Shown: positions 39,591-51,098, numbered from the stretch's first letter. The stretch: DNA of 64,000 nucleotides from Mugil cephalus (GCF_022458985.1 NC_061790.1:19510397-19574396); one strand, 5' to 3'. Translations and numbers: made by a program. The notes: generated by a model from the letters alone, not told the origin.

Positions 39591-40314
39591 TATCTTATCA
39601 TAGTTGCCAATTCCACATTCTTTAATTACAATCTTCTGTCAAATATCTTTTCAACAGGCTTTGAGCCTCATTTTATGAGTAGTCTATGACATACGCTTTG
39701 GTTTCGTTCATGTTTCATTTACTGCCACTGAAACTCTATAAACCTAAAGAGTGGTAGTTGGTATTCTATCTGTGTAAGAGTAATCTGATTCTGGAGATAG
39801 CGTTTGAATGGTACACAAAGCAAATTCTAATTCTAATGTCTGTGAATGTTGCATTAACTGAGCTGAAGGGCTTGCTCACAATATACACTGTACAGACACA
39901 CTACGGAAATGCATGTTGCTGCAGAGAGGCGGGGTGGGAGTTGCTTGGCGATTGCGGTCCCTCTGCCCTGCTGGACCTTCTGTGTGCCTCTCTCATTTTC
40001 AGTTATTTTTTCATGATGGAAGACAGCTCCAGTATCATGCTCTGAAAGAATTGAAAAGACAAGTGACAAAGAGACAAGTTGTCCAGACATCCTCCCAGCA
40101 CGTCTGCTGTGAATAATATTTTCATCTTCTTCTACAACTGCTTTTCTTCTAGAGCACAGGTGTGAAACATAAGGCCCGCGGGGCCAAACTGGACCCGTCA
40201 GAGTTTTTTCCCATTAAAAGTAACTGCTATAAGGTTGTGGATAGCTCAGATGCCGCATGTGTGGAATTTAACCCTGTTCTTTCCCTACCATGACAAATGG
40301 AAATGTGTATTGGA

Positions 40315-40545
40315 CCACAGCTGACTTGAGGGTAGAGCAGGTTGTCCACAAACCAGAAGGTTAAGGGGTTCAGTCTCTGTTAAATGGTCCTGATACTGAA
40401 GCATCCTTTATCAAGACCCTGAGACCTTGAGATGCTCACCCATTCACACATCAGTGGTACACACAGTACCACTGATGTGTGTGAATGAATGGGTACAAAG
40501 TGGTATGGTGGCTGCGAAGCACTAGGTGTGTAGGTACACTGTCAC
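40315..40545 (+). repeat. SINE-like (tRNA-related) fish repeat fragment
   Basis: The order GGTAGAGCAGGTTGTCCAC, AAACCAGAAGGTTAAGGGGT, a degenerate 'gggcaagac' block, then CACTGATGTGTGTGAATG is the order seen in a repeat common in fish genomes, whose left part resembles a tRNA B-box. It is diverged. The middle has duplicated in inverted orientation, giving a hairpin at 40443-40493. Confidence 0.55.
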
Positions 40546-41489
40546 AACACAGATATGTGTGGTTAGATAGACAGCAAATTGGTTTGACGTCAACCAATTT
40601 TTAAGAAACTTGTAACTTTTAACTTTATCTATGGTATTTTGTATAGTCCCACACACATCCCAGTTTGTCCCAGTTTTATCAAATTAGTTACAATTTCCCT
40701 GTATTTACAATTCCAGTAAATGAAAATCAAAATAACATAGAAAAACATTCTGCTGAACACATTTATAGTTTTCTTTTGTTTTGTTTTGTTTTTCATCTGG
40801 ACTCTAGTAATTTTGGAAAAGGAAAGGGTCTTCCATACATCCTCCACCACTTAAATACAGTATTATAAATATTGTAGCCTCTGAAGGAGAGACTGGGTCA
40901 GTGTTCAACTAAATATATCTGGCGTGCAGGACTTCAGCACAAAGCGTCGAATCTATAACACTGAAACCCTTGTCAAATGAGTTCCAACAACACTTGAAGC
41001 TCATTATCAGTGCCAGGCTGAGCACTGGAGTTTGGCCTCAGTGAAGGCGTCCAGGCCAGTAATGACTGGTTTGCCGAAGCTGAGGAGGGGAGCAAATATA
41101 GCAATGAAACCAGAGTGGCCCACAACTAGAGGTGTGGCAGAAGACATGGCAAAAACTGAAAACTACAAACTTTGTTACAAACAAAAAACAAAACAAAAAC
41201 AGGATGAATGTATTTAGTTATAAATCCGACAAGGACAATGGAACAACTCTTGCTGCAAAAAGGAGGAACATCTTGCATTGTCTAAATCTAAAATTCAAGC
41301 TCTTTCCAAGGTAATATTTTTTTGCTGGACAAGACTAGAAAAACATGTTAATTACTTTAATTACTTACTTAATTACTAATGTTAATGCAATAAATCAATC
41401 AATCATCAATAAATATAAATTTATACAATATAAATAAAACCAGAGGGTCTAATCTGGAATTTGCAGTGCAAAATTTAGATAGAAAACTG

Positions 41490-41795
41490 CAATTTTCAAT
41501 GAAAATAACTATAACTACTATTTGTCCACTGTTTTAGTCAGAGAACTTCTTTTACAGAAATAGTCCTGAGACCCTGCACTAAACAGCAGAGAGCAATAAT
41601 CTCAAATTGCACTTATTTTTCTTAAGAGATTTAATTTTTTAAAGGGTAGTTTATTAAATGTAAACATTCTCCTAGTTTACTTGTTCTTCTTTGTACTAAA
41701 ATATATGGAAAAAATATGGAGTTGTCATTACTTATAGGTTATTATCCTGTTATGTTACTGGTCCGGCCCAGTAGAGATCAAATTGAATTGAAATA
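41490..41795 (-). mobile_element. hAT-type non-autonomous element, copy 2
   Basis: Collinear with copy 1 at 10030-10337 over most of its length, from a TTTCA..GAAAATAACT block through GTCCACTGTTTTAGTCAGAG to TAGGTTATTATCCTGTTATG and GGTCCGGCCCAGTAGAGATC. The terminal CAGGGGTGT-type end is missing, so it is truncated at the right. Confidence 0.75.
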
Positions 41796-42054
41796 AATTA
41801 AACAAATATTTAGTTTAGAATCATAAATAAACATCAGGTATTGATGTCTGGACAGAGAAAGAGGTGAAGCGTTATATATAGTAAGCTTCTCATTTTAGTC
41901 CAGCAGTCCAGTAGAGAGCAGTGTAGACCTACCAGTGCTAAATAACAAGCGCCAGCATTAGTTTTCATGGTGCGGCGTGAGAGAGCTTTTCTTTTCTATT
42001 GATCTTCATGTCAGTGGCATACCTAGGGCAGCCATACATAAAAATAACACACCT

Positions 42055-42355
42055 TTTCTATTTTAATTGTATTTATTGTTGGTATATCTTACTTTGTGGT
42101 GCTGTAATGCAAAGGTAACAGCTGCTCTAAGTCCAAGAATGAATCACATGGATAAAATAGAGGCCAGTTTGACCCTCCATTGTCACTTATAAAATCTTGG
42201 TTGCTCTATAGCATGCTTGAGCTCACTGTCTTGATGTATGATAAAGTTCAGCCAATCAGAGTGAAGGGAATGCCTTGTATTAACAAAGATGATGTGTCTA
42301 GTTATACATGCATGCCTGCTTATGCTGCTAATAAAAGGTTTGCATCTTGTGGTGC
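42055..42355. repeat. gja10-flanking direct repeat, copy A
   Basis: This segment is collinear with 45260-45610 in the same orientation. Shared blocks include ATTTTAATTGTA, CTTTGTGGTGCTGTAA, a GCTCTATAGCATG block, a TTAACAAAGAT block with TGTGTCT, GTTATACATGCATG and AAAGGTTTGCATCTTG. It starts 32 bases beyond the gja10 stop codon. It may be part of the gja10 3' region or a repeat; origin unknown. Confidence 0.75.
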
Positions 42356-42386
42356 GAACAATGAATCTCCTATGAACTGTGATATT

Positions 42387-43799
42387 TCAAGAAGAACTCA
42401 CCATGGACATCCTCCTTCCACTGGCTGGAGGTGGTGGAGTGACCACTGGACTCTCCCCCTGGTTGAGGTGCTGGGCCTCGACATCGGTTCCATTGCGAGA
42501 ACCTCCACTGTCTGACAGACTGGTTAGCTTGCTCTCCGACATCCCTCGTGACATGAAGCTGCACTTCCTGGCTGTAGGGTAGTGGTCACTCTCGGGAGAA
42601 TCACTCATGTCACTGAGCTCCTTGCACATGCTCACTCTGCTTTGCTTTCTCTGCGGGTTCCGCAGGTTTGCTGGGATCTCCATGTGGCTGGCCATCAGCG
42701 TAGGTCGAGGTCCTGTGCTCTGTGGCTTGCCTGAGCCTTGAGCTCCGTTGGACTCATCGCTACTGCACGAAGGCTTCCTGTTGTCCAGAGTGTAGCGGCG
42801 CTCCATGGCCCCCAGTTGCTGCAGAACATGCATGTCAGGCTGGCTCGGCATGTACATCTGTGTGGGCTGCTGGTTGAAGTCCTCCTGAGTCTGCGGGGCC
42901 GCAGAGGCCAGATTCAAAGTCTCCCTTTGAGCATCAGACACAAGAGAGCAGGACATCTGTGTGAGCTGCATCAACCTCTGTGGCGAGGAGTTGGTGAGCA
43001 CACAAACCTGCTGCACCATGGAATTTTTCTTTGACCTGCACACGCTGTCATCGTCTCCGTATTTGTATCCATACAAGCTTTGCTTAATCTTCTTCACCCC
43101 CAGATGGAAAATCTCCAGAAGGTTCAGGAATAAAGAAACTCCAGAAATAACCAGCATGAAGACCATGAAGATGTTCTTCTCTGTTGGTCGTGACACAAAA
43201 CAATCAACACTGTTGGGGCAAGGCAACCTTTCACATTTGTACAGTGGAGACAGTCCAATGCCATACAGAGCACACTGACCTATAATGAAACCCACCTCCA
43301 CCACAGATCTGGTCAAGATATGGAAAACATATGTGCGCAGGAGTGAGCCTCTGAGCGGAGCTTTCCTCACTTTCTTCTGTTCATCTAGTTTCCTGAGCTC
43401 TCGTTCAATTCTTTTATGGTCCTCCTGTACAGGATCGGTCCCCTCTAGTTCGGCTTTCAAACAGGCTTTCTTCCTGTGCCTCTCCTTCTCAAGGGTCCTC
43501 AAACGGTATAAGGCATGGCCCATGTAGACCAGTGAGGGAGAGGACACGAAGATGATCTGCAGCACCCAGTAGCGAATGAGGGAGATGGGGAACGCCTGGT
43601 CATAGCAGACGTTCTTGCAGCCAGGCTGCTCCGTGTTGCACACGAACTCACTCTGCTCATCATCCCACACATCCTCAGCCGCAACGCCGAGCACAAGCAT
43701 CCGGAAAATGAAGAGGATGGTAAGCCAGATCTTCCCCACAATGGTGGAATGAATGTGGACCTCTTCTAAAATGCTCCCTAACAAGTTCCAATCCCCCAT
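42387..43799 (-). CDS. gja10: gja10 connexin (Cx52.6/Cx55.5/Cx62 family), main coding exon
   Basis: This is a gap-junction alpha connexin of the type expressed in retinal horizontal cells. Six subunits form a hemichannel, and paired hemichannels connect neighbouring cells. It begins [20 protein letters not shown]. Four membrane segments fall at about 21-41, 77-98, 156-178 and 209-232. Extracellular loop 1 has C54-x6-C61-x3-C65 and loop 2 has C189-x4-C194-x5-C200, the two cysteine signatures of connexins. A long charged cytoplasmic loop (100-155) and a 235-residue C-terminal tail follow, typical of the large alpha connexins. Position between casp8ap2 and bach2 supports GJA10. The frame runs 470 codons to TGA at 42387, but a strong donor (GTGAGT) after the SM of RRMSM at 42402 suggests the true C-terminus may be spliced to another exon. 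Upstream, an acceptor-like AG just before the ATG suggests a separate leader exon. Confidence 0.93.
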   Translation of the reverse strand: MGDWNLLGSILEEVHIHSTIVGKIWLTILFIFRMLVLGVAAEDVWDDEQSEFVCNTEQPGCKNVCYDQAFPISLIRYWVLQIIFVSSPSLVYMGHALYRLRTLEKERHRKKACLKAELEGTDPVQEDHKRIERELRKLDEQKKVRKAPLRGSLLRTYVFHILTRSVVEVGFIIGQCALYGIGLSPLYKCERLPCPNSVDCFVSRPTEKNIFMVFMLVISGVSLFLNLLEIFHLGVKKIKQSLYGYKYGDDDSVCRSKKNSMVQQVCVLTNSSPQRLMQLTQMSCSLVSDAQRETLNLASAAPQTQEDFNQQPTQMYMPSQPDMHVLQQLGAMERRYTLDNRKPSCSSDESNGAQGSGKPQSTGPRPTLMASHMEIPANLRNPQRKQSRVSMCKELSDMSDSPESDHYPTARKCSFMSRGMSESKLTSLSDSGGSRNGTDVEAQHLNQGESPVVTPPPPASGRRMSMVSSS

Positions 43800-45259
43800 C
43801 TTCTGTCACATTATTATTAGCTGTCAGTGAACAAAGAGAAACAAAAGAGCAAAAGAGTAAATTGTACTTCTTTTTACAAATGGAATGGTGCAAGTAAAAG
43901 TAGTTTTACTTACATGTTTTTTAGGGTGCTTGTCTTGAGTGCTTTAGCCTGGAGTCCTTGGGAATTAGCAAATTCATCTGGGGCAACATTGAGCCTCATT
44001 TGTCTTCCCTTGAAGACAGATGAGACCAAGACCCCACAGTGCAGTGTAGCTGACACTATTTCAACGCTGCTGCAAACTAGGGCTCCAGTTTGAAGCGATT
44101 GATCCACCACATGACCCTATAATGCCCTGAGGTTAGTTTCACTCGGTCACTTTTAAGAGGACACTACACTGGAAAAATCACCAACTGAGATGTCAATACA
44201 CAGCTAGGCGTGGCTTCAAATTTCTTGTGCAGTTTAACCCAAAGTCATTCATATACATGTAACATAATTTATTCTTTTTTGTTTTCACCAAACAAAAGAA
44301 CTCCAAGTATGAATAAAACCATTAATGCTGTATGGATATGTCACTATGCTGAGGCTTGAATGAAATCGATCCTGGAATTGACCATATATATATTTGCCTT
44401 TTTAATCTTTTGATATTAGCATACTTGCAATTTCTTATCTGCCTATATTTACAGTTTTTTTTTTTAAACAGCACGCGTCATGACCTGAACAGAATCTGCC
44501 TTCAAGCCAGTCCGAAATATTTCAAGCATTATTAAAACAGACTACTGAGTCAAAAATGTAGGTAAGCTCAGGCATACACTGGACTAGATCAGAAGATATG
44601 TTTGAAAAATAAAATCTGAAAATGAAGCAGCAGATGTGTTCTTAAAAATGTATGAGCAGTGTGCTTTTGGTGTACAAGAGTTGTCTGTAACACACTGATG
44701 TTCAGATATGAGTAGAAAGATTAATAAGGTGTTTGATTTTTGTGCCTGACATTTCTAGCATCTCATCATTTTAATCTAAGACAGAGAGTAAACAAATGTA
44801 ATTCACTGATTGTCAGTCGTAGATCACAGCACTGCAATGTATGACCATACAGAGCAATGATAGTTCGTTATGTAAAGTCAATCCACTTATTTTTAGTCTT
44901 TGGAGATATCTTTTGGCTAGTTATTCTCTATATTCTTATTTTTACTAAATCTAAGTCAGATGTTCCTGTTCTATTGGCAGATAATTCTTCTTGTGTTTTT
45001 TTTTCTTTGTTTTTTTTTTAAATTTTCTCTTAAAGCTGAGTTTTTGTAGTGTGTGACTTACCAGCTCGGTTTGCTTCTGTCCTCTTCAGCTTCCTCACCC
45101 ACTTTGAACTGAAATACAAATGGCCCCCTCGGCACTGGCCTCGATTTCCAAATATGAATATTTGTGTTGTGTTGTGATGAATGTGAATGACTGGTACCAG
45201 CTGGGGTAGATTCAGCATCCTCCAAAAATCTGTGAACCAAGGGATTCCACCAGCTTTTT

Positions 45260-45610
45260 GTCCATTTTAATTGTACTTACTGTTGGTATGGGTATCTGAC
45301 TTTGTGGTGCTGTAAAGGTAAGGTAAGAGCTACTCTGAGTCCATGTCCAAGAAGTGTTGTTGTATTCAGCAGGTAAACACTATGTGAGGTTTACATCTAG
45401 AGACTAACGTGGCCCGTTTTACCCTCTAGTGTCACTAATAAAAGCTTGGTGCTCTATAGCATGTTTGAACTCATTGTCTTGGTGTAGGATAAAGGTCTGG
45501 CCAAACAGAGTGGAGGGTTGTCTTGTGTTAACAAAGATAATGTGTCTGGTTATACATGCATGTCTGGTTAAGCTGCTAATTAAAGGTTTGCATCTTGCGG
45601 TAGTGTCTCT
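45260..45610. repeat. gja10-flanking direct repeat, copy B
   Basis: Collinear with 42055-42355. Copy B carries an extra ~50 bases around 45358-45415 relative to copy A. The copies are diverged by many substitutions, so the duplication is old. Confidence 0.75.
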
Positions 45611-45759
45611 GTGTGATCAGATCTCTCTAAATAACAGACATGTCATTGCTCAAAATGTTTTGCATTTCCATTTTACAGAGGCGTTGTTGCTCCTTCGTTG
45701 CCAGTCACCACGTTGACTTGTGGTTTCTCATAAATCTCTTATCATCTTTCATCTCGCTT

Positions 45760-45840
45760 AATCCTAGGGTCGCGGAGGTTGCTGGAGCCTATCCCAGCTG
45801 GCATCGGGCAGGGTACAACCAGGGGGTGAACACCCCCATG
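45760..45840 (+). repeat. dispersed teleost repeat fragment
   Basis: GGGTCGCGGAGGTTGCTGGA followed by GCCTATCCCAGCTGGCATCG and GGCAGGGTACAACC matches a repeat block that recurs throughout fish genomes. Only this fragment is present. Confidence 0.65.
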
Positions 45841-46019
45841 ACACAGATCACATTTGAGAGATCTGATCTAAGTTTGTTCACACCTGAAAGAGTGACAGCA
45901 AAAAATCTCAAGTGCTGGTTCTCATATGTTTGGAGGAAATGTATTTATGTACATATGTATTTTGTATTATATGCCATAATCTATTTCAAATAGTTACATG
46001 AGTGAGAAGTACCACCAGT

Positions 46020-46855
46020 ATAAATAAATAAAAACTTTATTTTCATTAACAAATTATGTACAATATTCCACAATATTGTGATCCATACTGTTTATAGGCA
46101 ATGAGAATAGTTAAACAAAATGCCATTTAGGCCCACAGATAAAATTTGTATTTGTATTAACAGATAACTGTACATAGATTGGACAGATAAACATTTGAAC
46201 CACTTTCAAATGTATCAAGCATTATCTTCACACACACACTACTAAAATAAGATCCAAAGTTAAACATACAGAATTACTATAAAAAGGCCAATGATATCAG
46301 TTCCATGGATCAAGGTTGCTTTTAACTGTTTTCCAGAGAACATACTTTTAATTTTGTAGGAACTAAACTTGAAACTGGGATTAGACCAATATCAACATAC
46401 TTGCTTTGGAAACTGGTGTTGTCTTAGTCTGAAAAAACACAGGAAATAACAATCAGATGCTGCAGACTGGCTGAAATCAGGTGCTCTTGTTCAGGTCAGG
46501 CAACAGTAAAGATCCTGCCCTGTAGCTGTAGTAGTGACTGTGTGTGGAGTCCACATGCAGTGTGGACTGCTGAAAACCAAAAAGTGCATCAAAAACAAAG
46601 ACTGTTTATACTGACTGGATATTTCACTGCTGATAATTTGAAACTATCCTCGTTCTTTTCAAATTGTATGGGCAGGTACATTTTAGTATCAGGAACAATA
46701 CAGTGTTCAGATTTCCAGGCTTCTATTCAAAATCAATGTTTAGCTACAACTGCGATCCACATTTCTCCTAGCTGCTGGTCAGTACTCGGCTCCAGATCTT
46801 GATGGACTAAATGGCCTGTGCTGGTACCAACAGTCACTGAAGCATGTCACTGCAA
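46020..46855 (-). other. casp8ap2: casp8ap2 3' UTR (inferred)
   Basis: From the casp8ap2 stop (46856-46858) down to a minus-strand AATAAA, seen as TTTATT at 46036-46041. The sequence is AT-rich and non-coding. The length (about 0.8 kb) is inferred. Confidence 0.6.
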
Positions 46856-46918
46856 TCAAACGTCCATCTTCTCCTTCGCCTTAAAAAGTTTCATGAGCTG
46901 GGCAAACCTTTGAGCAAT
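46856..46918 (-). CDS. casp8ap2: casp8ap2 coding exon 9 (C-terminus)
   Basis: Encodes residues 1854-1873, IAQRFAQLMKLFKAKEKMDV, then TGA. It matches the end of vertebrate FLASH (human ..SERFQQLMKLFEKSKCR). The acceptor TTTTAG lies at 46924-46919 and the join is phase 0. It completes the SANT/Myb-like domain. Confidence 0.93.
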   Translation of the reverse strand: MAQRFAQLMKLFKAKEKMDV

Positions 46919-47021
46919 CTAAAAGAGAAAAAAATCAATAGTCAACAGTTATTAGATGCACACATGGCACAGTATTAACTTACATTGCCAACACAACACA
47001 AAAGAAAAGTTGTTAGTTTAC

Positions 47022-47121
47022 CTTGCCTGATGGTTTATTAAGTTTCTCTGAGAGTGCAGAGAAAGTCTCACGTGAGGCCCCTTTGGCCTTCAAGTAAATC
47101 AGAATAGCTCGATCTTCATCT
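47022..47121 (-). CDS. casp8ap2: casp8ap2 coding exon 8 (SANT/Myb-like domain)
   Basis: This 100-base exon completes the split Arg codon from exon 7 and encodes RDEDRAILIYLKAKGASRET then FSALSEKLNKPSGK. This is the C-terminal SANT/Myb-like fold that, in human FLASH, contacts NPAT at histone locus bodies. Acceptor CTCCCAG and donor GTAAAC are both visible, and the second AG two bases on would break the frame. Confidence 0.93.
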
Positions 47122-47278
47122 CTGGGAGAAGAAAACAGAAAAGAAACTGAGCAGTCTTTTCACCACTGTATTTTTTCTAAATGAAAAACAACTTCTACAC
47201 TGACAAATACACAGGTGAAACACCTTGGAACTACACAGTTCTTGAGTAAATCTACCATACTAGCCTATGGTTACTGAC

Positions 47279-50033
47279 CTGGTCCACGCTATCACCACCT
47301 CGCCCTTCTTCCTGATGACATTCTTAGCAGACAGACTGTTAGGGGACAGAGATGCTGGTGGCGATCTGGACTCGTCCTCTTTCCCGGAGCTAGAAACCAT
47401 TTCGCCTGCACTCTCCTCATCCTCCTTTCTTGACCTCTTTACTTTCGATTTTTGTTGGCATTTCTTCCGTTTCTTGCCTTTGTCACAGTCCCTCAGCTCT
47501 TTCTCTGGTGAGCTGCTCATGTCTTCTGAAATGGTGAGACTCCTCTCTGACTCGGACATGTCTATTTCCTCTTTTCCAGAGTGTGAACGCTGTGATTGTG
47601 ATGTTTGGCTTTGTTGGTGTTGTTTATCTGAGCTTTCGACGTGACTGTTGGCTTTCTGGGACTCGCAGATTGTTGAAGGATTTTTACTTGTGATGACTTG
47701 ACACTGAACTGCCTGACTGGTCCTCTCACCTGCAGTGACTGAGAAATGATCCACACTTTGAGAATTGTTGTTTAAACTGTCATCAGAAGGAGCACACGCA
47801 AGTAGAGAATCCTTGGAAAGACTATCTTTTGAGGCATTATGTTGAGGTGACATATCTTTAGTTTTGGAGGATGGATTGTTTGTTATGGTTACCCTCTCAT
47901 CTAGAGTGGGATGGGTATCTGATGCCGTGTCAGCCTCACAGATCTCAGTGCAGTCTACTCTGTCAGAGAGTTTGTTTGAAGAACATTGTGAAGGCATTTC
48001 ACTGCAGAGGCTGGCACCTTTCTGAGACTTGTCCGCAAAAGTAGCCTTTGCTTGCTCTTCTTGAGCTGCAATGTCATCTTCTACATGTTGATCTTCTTCG
48101 GTTAGTGTTCGACTTAAGCTGTCATTAGCAGTCAGGGTGACATCTGCATCTGTGCTGGCTTGACGAATCTTCACAATGAAATGATCATTGGACCTCTCCA
48201 TCACTAGTGCCTGCATGGGCATGTCAGGCTTTAAGACAAAAGGCATTGTGAGTGGTCCTGAGCACAAACTGCTGCTTGAGCTACGGCTGGAGTTGTCTGT
48301 GTCGAGGGCCAGGTGAATGTCCTGCTCTGTGGCGTCCTCCCCATCCAGCAGGGCATCCTCACTAATGTGTGCACTGATGACGCTGTCGGGAGTGGACATG
48401 GTGGGTGTGCGGATGCTCATGCTTGAGGGCTGTAGGAAGCTGAGGTGGCTGTCTGACTTCAGAGGCGATGGAATGGTGAGGGACACTGCCAGGTCTTCGG
48501 CTAGAATGGAATATGTCTTCTGTGAAGTTGTGCTGGCCTGTAGCAACGCTCGATTGTCTGATGGAACTTCTAACAGGCAACTTTCATCAAAAAAAGCGGG
48601 ATTCGGTGGGATCTGACCTTTAGAGCGTGGGGATAACATCTTGCGAGGTGAAATGCTAGACCATGTTGCAATAAGTTTAGAGGGACTATCAAATTTGTTT
48701 GGAGAAACAAGTGTAGATGAGGAGTCAAATTTTGATGGAGTGGTGATGCTGATAAATCTTTCTCCATCCTTCCTTGGAGTACCAAGAGACCAGCCAGAGT
48801 TGTCTCCATTAATGCCGCTGCTTTCTAATAAGTCAGTTCCCTGTAGCAGACACTTGAAGATTTCCCCCATTTGAGAATCTCTAGCCAAAGTGAATGTCAA
48901 AGTGGAGGCTTGCTGTTCTGTGAGCAGCTCAAAGTCTGTTTTGTCAAGCAAAGAACCATTCTGAGAGACCACCAAGGAAGACATGTTGTTTTTCACTGGA
49001 GTTGAAGGAAGTTTTTTAGGAGGAAGGAACTCCACAGTTGGGGTTTTGGGGTAATTTGATCGTTGCCAATCAGCATTCCTTTCTTTTTCCACTTGTGTGA
49101 TTCTAATGTCTTTGCCTCTGCTTCCAAGGCCCGTTTTGTAAGGAGCCACAGCAGAGCACTTGGTGCGACTCAGAAGGTTGGAAGGTTTTGCTTCACTCTT
49201 TTGACATCGGGGTTTTTTCGGAGGAGTTACTTTCTCATTTTTAATGGACTTCTTGTCCTCGACCTGAACACTTGTTGGTTTGCAAAGGTTACTCAGTGCT
49301 GTGTGAACGTCTCTGAACAAGTAGTCAACTTGGACATCAACAAAGTCCCACAACTTTTGCTTCAGATCAACTGCTTGCTGTTCAAAAATGCGTTTCACAA
49401 TACCATTATTAGATATTTTCTTGAACACAGATGCAATTAGATTCTTCAGCTTGGACTTCAGCTCTCCTACCTGACTGCATACTTGACCAAAATGGGCACC
49501 ATCCACAAACTCTAAAAAAGACTCCTGGAAATTGTCCATAACACCATAGAAGCTCTTCTTGGGAAAGGTTTTATGAAGCTTCATGTACTTTTTTCGTATC
49601 TCTGTGCGGACACGCTTAAAGGTCTCCATTATTTCCTCAATGTTGGAAAAAGAAGTTTTACTTGCTGTGGGACAAACCGTTTTAAAGCGACTCTTTGGAC
49701 TTCGTGTTGATACACCTGCTGTTTCACCTGTTGAAGCAACACGCTTTTCTTCAGATTTCCTCTTTAAAAGAGACTTAGGACTTGGTTTACTTGCTGGTGG
49801 CTGTTCTAGCTTTGCCCTCTTGGTTGCAGGAACAGGAGAGCATGTAGCCGCCTCATCACTCTCACTTACAATTTCCCCTTCCTCTAAATCTGTGTCAGAG
49901 AGACCTGAAGGCCGGTCAGACACCTTATCCGGTGGGTTATGTGCATCACTTTTTGCAGGGGAACCTGGATATTTGTTCTCTTTGTTTACATCCAATTTCT
50001 TTGACGTGCCATCAACAGCTGTACAGGAAAACT
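47279..50033 (-). CDS. casp8ap2: casp8ap2 coding exon 7 (large C-terminal exon)
   Basis: A 2755-base exon encoding residues 902-1819. Blocks that match vertebrate FLASH in order are: a DVNKENK and DLEEGEIVSESDE acidic stretch; a helical region at about 1034-1140 (EEIMETFKRVRTEIRKKYMK .. NNGIVKRIFEQQ .. LWDFVDVQVDYLF); LLTEQQASTLTFTLARDSQM with GEIFKCLLQGTDLL; AEDLAVSLTIPSPLKSDSHL; SEDALLDGEDATEQDIHLAL; SNDHFIVKIRQAS; and a lysine-rich tail ending LSAKNVIRKKGEVVIAWTR. The C-terminal third lacks the IDLT-type SUMO-interaction motifs I recall in human FLASH. The acceptor is TTGACAG; the donor GTCAGT leaves two bases for exon 8. The frame runs a few codons past the donor and is not coding there. 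Confidence 0.96.
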
Positions 50034-51098
50034 CTGTCAAGGAAAAACAGGAAAAACAAAAGTGAAGAGTTTATTAAATGCTAGTTGATACCCCAGTGCA
50101 GTCTACAGCTGGAAATAACACATTTCACACAATTCTGTAGATGGGCTGAATCCATGGTCCCTTCTGCTTAGTAAAACCAACACTTGATTTGCACAGAAGA
50201 AAAAGAAAAATTTAAATCTTTTTGTGCAAAGAAAACTGATCTTACTAGACTGTAAGGGGATCTTAATTAACCCACTCATGCGTAATGGATAAGTCATAAC
50301 GATGTCACTGTCCTCTTGTCGGGAATTCTTTGAATTCTTTGAATAAAGACTCAAACAAAATGTCTGCTTTGTAAAAACTAAACAGCCTACCACAACAGCA
50401 GAAAACAACACCAAATATTTGGATTATTACAGTCAATTTTGTCTGACTCTTGGTTGGTGGCTAGTGTCTGGACTGTGATTCCAGCATCATCAAGACTGCC
50501 AGATGCAGATGTGAAAGACTATTATGGCAATGCTGCTCTCCTTTGCATTTGCAAGTTGTTAACAGTTTGTATTGCACACACAGAACAATAAAGCTCAATA
50601 ACATGGATTTTAAATGCATACTCAACACCATCCACATGCCAAATATACATTCAATTGCCATTTCATTTGATGGACTAGTGGAATGCTAACTGGCTAATCC
50701 ACTGACCAGAACAGGGCCTTCAAATTACTAGAAAATGCAAAAAGAAGAAAAAATATTCTAGAGAGTTATGGAGGGGATGGTGTTGGATGGACCAGTAATA
50801 GAGAACACAGTTTTTCTCTGTATTCTGCCTCTCTTTCTCACACTAACCTTGAACCTGTATTAAACCCAGAAGGATGGCCAGTTTCTCATTGGCCACCCGG
50901 CATGTCTGTTTGAAACAACTATGAACATATTTGATTTATGACATTTGTCAGACTGCATATCTCGAACATATATCCAACTACTTGATAACATCTGCCTTCA
51001 ACAGAAAATTAAGTTGGAATCACAAAAGAAAAGGGCTAAAAAATCTTAGCATCATGAGCCACCATTATATTCTATATGCATGTATATTTTAACTTTAC

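Larger units (their letters stand above)
36826..42054. other. bach2-gja10 intergenic region, repeat-rich
   Basis: No gene is supported here. Most of the stretch is made of repeat remnants: a hAT-type element (36986-37323), fish dispersed-repeat fragments (37790-38225), an inverted-repeat element (about 38571-39590), a tRNA-related or SINE-like fragment (40315-40545), and hAT-type copy 2 (41490-41795). A 46-codon frame on the minus strand at 41007-41147 is listed as a finding. Confidence 0.75.
43800..46019 (-). other. gja10: gja10 upstream region
   Basis: No coding exon is supported. The region should hold the gja10 promoter and leader exon. A donor-like CTG|GTAAGT on the minus strand with last exon base 45062 is the best candidate for the leader. 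The direct repeat copy B (45260-45610) and a fish dispersed repeat (45760-45840) are also here. The remainder (43900-45000) is AT-rich with nothing recognisable. Confidence 0.55.
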
